From contig DVOL01000006.1 of the NCBI GenBank assembly GCA_018713505.1, positions 1 to 7,001 on the forward strand: a stretch of DNA of 7,001 bases. The letters are read 5' to 3'. Source of the DNA: Faeciplasma avium. Its GTDB lineage: Bacteria; Bacillota; Clostridia; Oscillospirales; Ruminococcaceae. The position numbers and the translations under genes are program-made. The notes under the pieces were generated by a model, which was not told the origin of the DNA, did no database searches, and saw only the letters and a program-made list of their open reading frames with translations. Of this stretch, positions 1 to 5,237 are shown in pieces (positions within the stretch are counted from its first letter, which is position 1; each line of letters opens with the position of its first letter).

Positions 1-1120
1 GATGCTGCTTCTTCCCATTGCCTTCTGTATGCTGCTTACCAATCTGCCCGGCGCAGGGATGTATCACGAGGTATTCTTTGCCGGCGGTCATGTAAACTGG
101 TCGCTTTTCGGCGGTCAGCCCGTCACACAGGAGCTTATAACCGAGCTTTCGGTAAACTATCCCGCCATCGCCGAGAGCCTTACCGTCGGCGAGGTTGTGA
201 CTCCCGGTCTTATTGATGTATTGTACCTTGGAGTTAAGCTCGGAGTATATCCCTGTCTTATTTTCATGGGTGTCGGCGCAATGACCGACTTTGGTCCGCT
301 GATTGCAAATCCCAAGAGCCTCATAATGGGCGCAGGAGCGCAGCTAGGAATATTCCTAACCTATATAGGTGCTGTAGCTCTCGGCTTTACTCCGGCTCAG
401 GCAGGCTCAATAGGTATTATCGGCGGTGCTGACGGTCCTACGGCTATTTACACCACCTCGCTTTTGGCTCCCGAGCTTTTAGGTCCCATCGCCGTTGCGG
501 CATATTCCTACATGGCATTAGTGCCTGTAATCCAGCCGCCTATAATGAAGCTTCTTACCTCCAAGAAGGAGCGCCAGATTGTAATGAAGGAGCTTCGCCC
601 CGTATCCAGGACAGAGAAGATTATATTCCCGATAGTGGTAACTATATTCGTTTCTTTGCTTGTTCCCTCTGCCGCACCGCTTGTCGGAGCAATCATGCTT
701 GGAAACCTCTTCAAGGAGACAGGAGTTGTCGAGAGGCTCAGCAAGACCGCTCAGAACGAGCTTATGAACATAGTCACCATCTTCCTTGGAATCTCCGTAG
801 GTGCTACTGCAACCGCCTCTACCTTCCTTGATTTGCAGACCATCAAGATTATCCTCCTGGGAGTCGTAGCCTTCGGCTTCGGTACTGCCGGCGGAGTGAT
901 TATAGCGAAGATTCTAAACATCTTCTCGAAGAACAAGGTAAATCCTCTTATCGGCTCTGCCGGAGTTTCCGCCGTGCCGATGGCTGCAAGAGTTTCACAG
1001 GTTGTCGGTCAGAAGGAAAATCCAGCCAACTTCCTGCTCATGCACGCAATGGGACCGAATGTCGCCGGAGTTATCGGCTCTGCTATAGCTGCGGGAGTTC
1101 TCATCTCGCTTTTAAGCTAA
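1..1120 (+). CDS. oadB: Na+-translocating (oxaloacetate) decarboxylase beta subunit, 5'-truncated by the window edge
   Basis: This integral membrane subunit decarboxylates carboxybiotin and couples that to Na+ export. The reading frame is open from the first bases and runs to TAA at 1118-1120. The Met at base 2 is internal, because homologues have an N-terminal helix before this point; the true start lies upstream. Numbering visible residues from that Met, the family signatures are: MGVGAMTDFGPLIANP (89-104), GGADGPTAIY (141-150, with the Na+-site Asp at 144), NPLIGSAGVSAVPMAAR (314-330) and HAMGPNVAGVIGS (348-360). Asp144, Asn314, Gly318 and Ser323 keep the spacing of Klebsiella OadB D203, N373, G377 and S382 (numbers from memory). 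Between the first two visible helices is a roughly 50-residue polar loop (about 20-70), as in long OadB forms. oadA follows after 65 nt. Beta subunits of glutaconyl-CoA and methylmalonyl-CoA decarboxylases are very similar; the adjacent OadA-type alpha subunit favours oxaloacetate. Confidence 0.93.
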   Translation, partial: MLLLPIAFCMLLTNLPGAGMYHEVFFAGGHVNWSLFGGQPVTQELITELSVNYPAIAESLTVGEVVTPGLIDVLYLGVKLGVYPCLIFMGVGAMTDFGPLIANPKSLIMGAGAQLGIFLTYIGAVALGFTPAQAGSIGIIGGADGPTAIYTTSLLAPELLGPIAVAAYSYMALVPVIQPPIMKLLTSKKERQIVMKELRPVSRTEKIIFPIVVTIFVSLLVPSAAPLVGAIMLGNLFKETGVVERLSKTAQNELMNIVTIFLGISVGATATASTFLDLQTIKIILLGVVAFGFGTAGGVIIAKILNIFSKNKVNPLIGSAGVSAVPMAARVSQVVGQKENPANFLLMHAMGPNVAGVIGSAIAAGVLISLLS

Positions 1121-1150
1121 CCAGGCCGCTCGGTTTTGACGATTATAATG

Positions 1151-1185
1151 AAAGGAGCCTTTGTTACGCAAAGGCAGGGTGATAT
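1151..1185 (+). promoter_or_regulatory. Translation initiation region of oadA with a hairpin between two SD-like motifs
   Basis: A strong SD-like AAAGGAG (1151-1157) lies 28 nt before the ATG at 1186, too far to act directly. Between them is a perfect 7-bp inverted repeat: GCCTTTG (1157-1163), a 5-nt loop, and CAAAGGC (1169-1175). A second, weaker SD-like AGGGTGAT (1176-1183) sits right after the hairpin. Folding the hairpin would bring AAAGGAG to within about 10 nt of the start codon, so either motif could be used. The structure is seen in the sequence; its role is inferred. Confidence 0.45.
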
Positions 1186-2610
1186 ATGATGGCTAATCCG
1201 CTGAAGATTACAGACACGATTTTGCGTGACGCACATCAGTCTCAGGCTGCCACAAGGATGAGGCTTGAGGATATGCTTCCCGCCTGTGAGAAGCTGGACA
1301 GTATCGGCTACTGGTCCTTGGAGTGCTGGGGAGGAGCTACCTTCGACTCCTGCATGAGATTTTTAAACGAGGACCCCTGGGAGAGGCTTCGTGCCCTTAA
1401 AAAGGCTCTTCCCAACACAAAGCTTCAGATGCTGTTCAGAGGTCAGAACATCCTTGGCTATAAGCATTATGCCGACGATGTGGTCGACGCCTTCGTAAAG
1501 AAGTCTATAGAAAACGGCATAGATGTTATAAGGATATTTGACGCTTTAAACGATACAAGAAACCTAAGGGCTGCGATTACCGCCACCAAGAAGTACGGCG
1601 GAATCTGCGAGGCTGCTATAAGCTACACCACAAGCCCTGTTCATAACGAGGAGTATTTTGTAAAGCTCGCAAAGGAGCTTGAGGAGATGGGAGCAGATAC
1701 CATCTGCATAAAGGATATGGCAAACCTCCTTCTTCCTTATGACGCCGCCTCGCTTGTTAAGAAGCTCAAGGCAAGCGTCAAGGTTCCAATTCATCTTCAC
1801 ACTCACAACACAACCGGCACAGGAGATATGGTCAACCTGATGGCGGCTCAGGCAGGAGTGGACATTGTCGACACCGCTCTTTCCCCGCTGGCAAACGGAA
1901 CCTCTCAGCCGGCAACAGAGTCCCTGGTTGCAACTCTAGCAGGAACTGAGAGGGATACCGGGCTTGACCTTGTCGCCCTATCTGAAGCTGCGGCTCACTT
2001 TAGAAATGTAGCCCAGAGGCTCAAGGAGGAGGGTATTCTCGACCCCAAGGTCCTGAGCGTAGACACTAAGACGCTTATGTATCAGGTTCCCGGAGGTATG
2101 CTTTCAAATCTTCTCTCCCAGCTCAAGCAGGCGGGAGCAGAGGATAAGTTCTACGAGGTTTTGGCTGAGGTTCCCAATGTAAGAAAGGACTTCGGTTATC
2201 CTCCGCTTGTAACCCCCACAAGCCAGATTGTCGGCTCGCAGGCTGTTTTGAATGTCCTCTCCGGTGAGAGGTATAAGGTCTTTACCAAGGAGTCCAAGGG
2301 ACTTCTCAGGGGAGAGTACGGCAGACTTCCCGGCGAGGTCAACGAGGAGGTCAGGAAGAAGGCTCTTGGCGACGCCGAGCTGATTACCTGCCGCCCTGCC
2401 GACCTTTTGGAGCCGGAGCTTGAAAAGTACCGTGAGGAGGTCAAGAGCATTCCCGGCTTCAACGGAAGCGAGGAGGATGTCCTAAGCTACGCCCTCTTCC
2501 CACAGGTAGCTACAAAGTTCTTTGCCTCCCGTCTAAAGACCGAGGAAGCCGAGCCTGCCAAGGACGACGACTCTGTAAGAGAGCTTTATGTAGATATCGC
2601 CTGCGGGTGA
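1186..2610 (+). CDS. oadA: Oxaloacetate decarboxylase alpha subunit / pyruvate carboxylase subunit B-type carboxyltransferase, without biotin domain
   Basis: This cytoplasmic subunit transfers the carboxyl group from oxaloacetate to biotin, giving pyruvate and carboxybiotin that the beta subunit then decarboxylates. The N-terminal part is an HMGL-like TIM barrel with DTILRDAHQSQAATR (10-24, metal-binding Asp), ECWGGATFD (46-54), LFRGQNILGY (83-92), the carboxylated-lysine motif CIKDMANLL (Lys176) and the metal ligands in HLHTHNTTGTG (His205, His207). From about 290 to 460 comes the conserved PYC/OADA domain, with PGGMLSNL near 305. The protein stops at 474 residues with no C-terminal biotin-acceptor (MKM-type) domain, so the biotin carrier must be a separate protein, as is usual in Clostridia. 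ATG at 1186 and ATG at 1189 are both possible starts; the second gives one residue less and a better spacing to AGGG. A strong terminator follows the gene. The alternative name, pyruvate carboxylase subunit B, is less likely beside an OadB. Confidence 0.94.
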   Translation: MMANPLKITDTILRDAHQSQAATRMRLEDMLPACEKLDSIGYWSLECWGGATFDSCMRFLNEDPWERLRALKKALPNTKLQMLFRGQNILGYKHYADDVVDAFVKKSIENGIDVIRIFDALNDTRNLRAAITATKKYGGICEAAISYTTSPVHNEEYFVKLAKELEEMGADTICIKDMANLLLPYDAASLVKKLKASVKVPIHLHTHNTTGTGDMVNLMAAQAGVDIVDTALSPLANGTSQPATESLVATLAGTERDTGLDLVALSEAAAHFRNVAQRLKEEGILDPKVLSVDTKTLMYQVPGGMLSNLLSQLKQAGAEDKFYEVLAEVPNVRKDFGYPPLVTPTSQIVGSQAVLNVLSGERYKVFTKESKGLLRGEYGRLPGEVNEEVRKKALGDAELITCRPADLLEPELEKYREEVKSIPGFNGSEEDVLSYALFPQVATKFFASRLKTEEAEPAKDDDSVRELYVDIACG

Positions 2611-2664
2611 TTGAGTACGCATAAGGGGTCCATAAAGGCTCTTTGATTGAAAAACCTTTCCGAT

Positions 2665-2700
2665 AAAAAAGCTGTGCAAGTTCTGCACGGCTTTTTTCTT
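2665..2700 (+). terminator. Rho-independent terminator of the oad operon
   Basis: An 8-bp stem GCTGTGCA (2671-2678) / TGCACGGC (2684-2691), with one G·U pair and a 5-nt loop AGTTC, is followed by a T6 run (2692-2697) and then CTT. A matching A6 run precedes the stem, so the helix can extend as A-U pairs. It lies about 55 nt after the oadA stop and just before the next promoter, separating the two transcription units. Confidence 0.9.
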
Positions 2701-2708
2701 GCTTGCTA

Positions 2709-2737
2709 TTGATTTACATAAATTATAGGAGTATAAT
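2709..2737 (+). promoter_or_regulatory. Sigma-A-type promoter of the lipoprotein gene
   Basis: TTGATT (2709-2714) and a perfect TATAAT (2732-2737) are separated by 17 nt, the ideal spacing. Transcription would begin about 2743-2745, giving a leader of roughly 40 nt. The site lies right after the oad terminator and upstream of the ATG at 2783. The perfect palindrome AATTGCAATT (2735-2744) overlaps the -10 box and the expected start site, and could be a small operator or chance in AT-rich DNA. An SD AAGGAG (2764-2769) lies 13 nt before the ATG, slightly long spacing. Confidence 0.7.
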
Positions 2738-2782
2738 TGCAATTAAACAATTAAAAGATATATAAGGAGAGCTTGATTAAAA

Positions 2783-3622
2783 ATGAAAAGACTTGCAGCG
2801 ATACTTCTTACAGTCGCTTTGATTCTAACAGGGTGCGGCGATACCTATTTTTCTTCTGGCTATTCCGATGGCGCATGGAGAAAGGATTTTGCTTCAGAGG
2901 ACGGAAGCGGCTCCCGTGAGAATCAGCCCGAAGATTTCTCCTTAGAGCAGTCATACGCTGTGAGCGGTCAGGACCATGGGGCTTCCTCCACGAAAACCGA
3001 AATCACCGCAGCATCCGAGGCTGTCAGTTCATCTGAAGCTATAATTTCATCCGAGGCTGTCACTTCGTCTACTGTGACCACGGTGACGGCTTTCTCCTCA
3101 GAGCCAAGAAAAAGCCTTATAAAGGTCCCGGCCTCCAGCTACAGCTGTGAGGGTATGCATTATCTCGATGTAAAAAAGCTGTTTGAGGATGCAGGCTTTA
3201 CGGACATATCGGTATTTGGCTATGAGGCTTCCTTAGCTGATGGAGATAACTCATACGAAACGGTGATTCTTGTTTCGGTGAACGACCAGCCGATTTTTGA
3301 GTCGGACTCAGAATTTGAGCCTGACGCCGCTGTAATAATCTACTATTCGGCAGTCCCCAGTGAGACTGAGCCGTCTGTTAAAGCAACCGAGGCTGTTGAT
3401 ACTAAGTCTGAGCATGATGTCTCAAAGGATAAGGGAGAGGACGGTGCCAAGGTCACAGTCCCTGAATCCGAGGAGGATAAAGGAGACCTTGTCTGGGTGC
3501 CGGTAAACGGAGGGACAAAGTATCATTCCAAGAAGTCATGCAGCAACATGAAGGACCCTATTCAGGTCTCGATAGAGACTGCAATCAAAAACGGCTATAC
3601 CGCCTGTAAGCGCTGTCACTAG
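2783..3622 (+). CDS. Secreted lipoprotein with PASTA-like region and C-terminal Ada-like Cys/His motif; function unknown
   Basis: The 279-residue product starts with a lipoprotein signal peptide: positively charged MKR, a hydrophobic core and the lipobox LTGC with Cys18 as the lipid-attachment site, so it should be anchored outside the membrane. Residues about 20-110 are a low-complexity Ser/Thr/Glu/Ala linker with three six-residue units SEAVSS, SEAIIS, SEAVTS (79-96). Residues about 112-190 resemble a PASTA-type fold: KVPASSYSCEGMHYLDVKKL, then a GF turn (138-139), alternating strands, and VIIYYSA. A second acidic linker follows. The C-terminus (about 236-279) matches the pattern YH-x4-C ... 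A-x3-GY-x2-CKRC seen in the Ada-type zinc site; His248, Cys253, Cys275 and Cys278 are likely metal ligands. I recognise similar C-terminal tails on cell-surface proteins of Clostridia. PASTA-like and Ada-like assignments are by eye. It has its own promoter, is monocistronic, and converges on tadA. Confidence 0.85.
   Translation: MKRLAAILLTVALILTGCGDTYFSSGYSDGAWRKDFASEDGSGSRENQPEDFSLEQSYAVSGQDHGASSTKTEITAASEAVSSSEAIISSEAVTSSTVTTVTAFSSEPRKSLIKVPASSYSCEGMHYLDVKKLFEDAGFTDISVFGYEASLADGDNSYETVILVSVNDQPIFESDSEFEPDAAVIIYYSAVPSETEPSVKATEAVDTKSEHDVSKDKGEDGAKVTVPESEEDKGDLVWVPVNGGTKYHSKKSCSNMKDPIQVSIETAIKNGYTACKRCH
3012..3065 (+). repeat. Three-copy 18-nt tandem repeat inside the lipoprotein linker
   Basis: Copies begin at 3012, 3030 and 3048. 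The outer copies share the exact 15-mer CATCCGAGGCTGTCA (3012-3026 and 3048-3062); the middle one is diverged (CATCTGAAGCT). The period of 18 keeps the frame and encodes S-E-A-(V/I)-x-S units. Such repeats are prone to gain or lose copies, which would change only linker length. Confidence 0.75.
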
Positions 3623-3657
3623 CCTTTCATATAGCGGCTTTTCCAATATATAGCTGC

Positions 3658-3700
3658 AAAAAAACGGAGCAAGGAATCAACCCTGCTCCGATATTATTTT
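3658..3700. terminator. Shared, probably bidirectional terminator between the lipoprotein gene and tadA
   Basis: The stem CGGAGCA (3665-3671) / TGCTCCG (3684-3690) has 7 perfect pairs, extended by two G-C pairs after one mismatch, with loop AATCAA. On the minus strand it is followed directly by T7 (the A7 at 3658-3664), a strong stop for the dnaX-ybaB-recR-tadA operon. On the plus strand the tail is ATATTATTTT, a weaker but plausible terminator for the lipoprotein gene, whose stop lies about 40 nt upstream. Confidence 0.85.
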
Positions 3701-3703
3701 AGA

Positions 3704-4213
3704 TTAATTGCTGGGCTGCTCCCGATTTGTTTTTTTCTCCCGCTTGCCGCTTCTGAGGCTTGAAAAGAAGTCTTTTAGAAGCTCTGCGCTCTTTTCGCAA
3801 AGCACCCCTCCGACGACCTCCGGCCTGTGGTTGTAGGGGAACTGATGAAGACTCACTACCGAGCCGAAGGAGCCTGCCTTTGGGTCAAATGCTCCAAAAA
3901 CGACCCTATCGAGCCTTGCGTTTATTATAGCTCCCGCACACATCGGGCATGGCTCAAGCGTGACATAGATTACACTGTCCAAAAGCCTCCAGCCGCCCAG
4001 CGTCCTTGACGCCTGGTCGATTGCAATTATCTCTGCATGAGAGAGCGCAGACCTCGAGCCTTCCCTTAAATTATAGCCTCTGCCTATGATTTCGCCGGTG
4101 GATTTTTTGACTATAACTGCGCCTACGGGAGTCTCGCCAAGCTGCATGGCCTTTTTTGCAAGAGCCAGAGCCTCCAGCATATACAGCTCGTCAGGTAATA
4201 TAGTATTCTGCAC
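3704..4213 (-). CDS. tadA: tRNA-specific adenosine deaminase TadA
   Basis: TadA deaminates adenosine to inosine at wobble position 34 of tRNA-Arg(ACG), which lets it read CGU, CGC and CGA. The 169-residue protein has the cytidine/deoxycytidylate-deaminase fold with the zinc and catalytic motif HAE (59-61; Glu61 the proton shuttle) and PCPMCAGAI (88-96; Cys89 and Cys92 zinc ligands). ETPVGAVIV (27-35) and GAFDPKAGSFGS (107-118) are also typical of TadA. The tail after about 153 is basic and low-complexity (KREKKTNREQ). The start codon is GTG at 4213-4211, supported by the usual N-terminal length of the family and by an AGGA 10 nt upstream. It overlaps the recR TAG by one base (TAGTG), so translation is probably coupled. 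It is the last gene of the operon and is followed by a strong terminator. A guanine or cytosine deaminase is less likely, given the length and motif context. Confidence 0.94.
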   Translation of the reverse strand: MQNTILPDELYMLEALALAKKAMQLGETPVGAVIVKKSTGEIIGRGYNLREGSRSALSHAEIIAIDQASRTLGGWRLLDSVIYVTLEPCPMCAGAIINARLDRVVFGAFDPKAGSFGSVVSLHQFPYNHRPEVVGGVLCEKSAELLKDFFSSLRSGKREKKTNREQPSN

Positions 4214-4815
4214 TATATTTCGTTCCTGTTCTCAAGGGCTTTGAAGAGGGTTATCTCGTCGGCGTACTCTAGGTTTGCGCCGATTGGCAGACCGAAGGCA
4301 AGCCTTGTGACCTTGACCCCGAGCGGCTTTAGAAGCCTAGAGATGTAAATGGCGGTAGCCTCTCCCTCGGGAGTGGGATTTGTCGCCATTATTACCTCGC
4401 TCACGCCGTCGCCGGACAGCCTTTTTACAAGCTCGGAGATTTTAAGCTTGTCGGGAGTAATTCCGTCGATAGGGGATATCAGTCCGTGAAGAACATGATA
4501 TACTCCCTTGTATTCCCTTGTCCTTTCAAACGCTGCGACATCTTTTGGGCTTTCCACCACGCAGATTATAGAATGGTCCCTTGTCTCATCGGAGCATATC
4601 GGGCAGACGGTCATATCGGTGAAGTTCTGGCAGACAGCGCAGCCGTGAACCGTCCTGTGGGCGTGTAAAATCGCCTTTGCAAAAGCCTCCGCCTCGCTGT
4701 CCGACATGGACATAATATGATAAGCAAGCCTCTGAGCCGTTTTCATGCCGATCCCGGGGAGCTTTGCAAACTGCTCGGCAAGAAGGGTAAGAGGCAGAGC
4801 GCCTGCGCCGGACAT
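4213..4815 (-). CDS. recR: Recombination mediator protein RecR
   Basis: RecR acts with RecO (and RecF) to load RecA onto SSB-coated single-stranded gaps during DNA repair. The 200-residue length matches the family. In order: an N-terminal helix-hairpin-helix KLPGIGMKTAQRLAYHIM (18-35), a Cys4 zinc finger (Cys59, Cys62, Cys71, Cys74), a Toprim domain from about 82 with ICVVESPKDVAAFE and the conserved VLHGLISPIDGI (108-119), ATNPTPEGEATA (144-155), and the C-terminal LAFGLPIGANLEYADEITL (172-190). All key residues are present. The ATG at 4815-4813 shares one base with the TGA of ybaB (TGATG). There is no clear SD before it, which suggests translational coupling to ybaB. The ybaB-recR pairing is one of the most conserved in bacteria. 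Confidence 0.97.
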   Translation of the reverse strand: MSGAGALPLTLLAEQFAKLPGIGMKTAQRLAYHIMSMSDSEAEAFAKAILHAHRTVHGCAVCQNFTDMTVCPICSDETRDHSIICVVESPKDVAAFERTREYKGVYHVLHGLISPIDGITPDKLKISELVKRLSGDGVSEVIMATNPTPEGEATAIYISRLLKPLGVKVTRLAFGLPIGANLEYADEITLFKALENRNEI

Positions 4816-5177
4816 CAGAACAGACCGGGTACGCCCATTCCGGGGAGACTCATCCCTCCGGTGATTTTCTGCATACCCTCGCTGGACTCGGTGTCTATAT
4901 TGTGGATAACCTCATTTACTGCGCTGGCGATAAGGTCCTGAAGCATCTCGACATCGTCAGGGTCGACAGCCTCCGGCTTTATCTGGACGCTTTTTACCTC
5001 ATGCTTTCCGTTCATGACGATTTCGACGGCTCCGCCTCCTACAGAGGCCTTAAACTCCTTTTCCTCAAGCTCAGCCTGAAATGCAGCCATATCCTCCTGC
5101 ATCTTTTGAGCCTGACGAATCATCTGGTTCATATTCTGCGGACCGCCCTGCATATTCTGTGGTATTCTAGCCTTCAT
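4815..5177 (-). CDS. ybaB: YbaB/EbfC family nucleoid-associated DNA-binding protein
   Basis: This is a small dimeric DNA-binding protein of the nucleoid, named YaaK in Bacillus subtilis and EbfC in Borrelia. The product is 120 residues. It begins with a Met/Gln-rich segment (NMQGGPQNMNQMIRQAQKMQ, 8-27), continues into an amphipathic helix (QEDMAAFQAELEEKEF), then the conserved beta strands ASVGGGAVEIVMNGKHEVKS (44-63) and IKPEAVDPDDVEMLQDLI (66-83), a second helix, and the usual Gly/Met-rich tail ending GGMSLPGMGVPGLF. The start ATG at 5177-5175 has a strong purine-rich SD, AGGAAAGGAA (5194-5185), about 9 nt upstream. It lies between dnaX and recR, the standard arrangement. Its precise role, often linked to recombination or nucleoid structure, is not settled for the family. 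Confidence 0.95.
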   Translation of the reverse strand: MKARIPQNMQGGPQNMNQMIRQAQKMQEDMAAFQAELEEKEFKASVGGGAVEIVMNGKHEVKSVQIKPEAVDPDDVEMLQDLIASAVNEVIHNIDTESSEGMQKITGGMSLPGMGVPGLF

Positions 5178-5184
5178 ATTGATA

Positions 5185-5194
5185 TTCCTTTCCT
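5185..5194 (-). promoter_or_regulatory. Ribosome binding site of ybaB
   Basis: AGGAAAGGAA on the minus strand lies 7-9 nt before the ATG. It fixes the ybaB start and allows initiation without coupling to dnaX, whose stop is 60 nt upstream. The rest of the 60-nt dnaX-ybaB spacer is very AT-rich and includes the palindrome TAAAATTTTA (5204-5213). I see no convincing terminator in it. Confidence 0.7.
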
Positions 5195-5237
5195 TTATAT
5201 GTCTAAAATTTTAAAAAATACAAAATAAATAAGAAAA

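Noticed and set aside
1148..1189. 13-codon ORF before oadA as a real small gene
   Set aside because: It has no SD, resembles no known peptide, and its sequence is explained by the hairpin and the initiation region; reported only as a possible coupling element.
3608..3619. CKRCH at the lipoprotein C-terminus as a c-type heme-binding CXXCH motif
   Set aside because: The surrounding pattern (YH-x4-C, then A-x3-GY-x2-CKRC) fits an Ada-like metal site, the His is the last residue, and no cytochrome features are present.
3634..3657. Hairpin GCGGCT/AGCTGC after the lipoprotein gene as its own terminator
   Set aside because: It has a G·U pair and a 12-nt loop and is followed by A's rather than T's on the plus strand. 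The 3665-3690 stem is the better terminator.
5194..5223. Internal promoter for ybaB (TTGTAT, 18 nt, TATAAA on the minus strand)
   Set aside because: Transcription would begin inside or after the ybaB SD, leaving almost no leader. Boxes this good are expected by chance in such AT-rich sequence.
4902..5228. 108-codon plus-strand ORF opposite ybaB
   Set aside because: It is antisense to the well-supported ybaB, has no recognisable family and no SD, and its Leu/His-rich composition is that of a complementary-strand shadow. The other antisense ORFs over oadB, oadA, tadA, recR and dnaX were rejected for the same reason.
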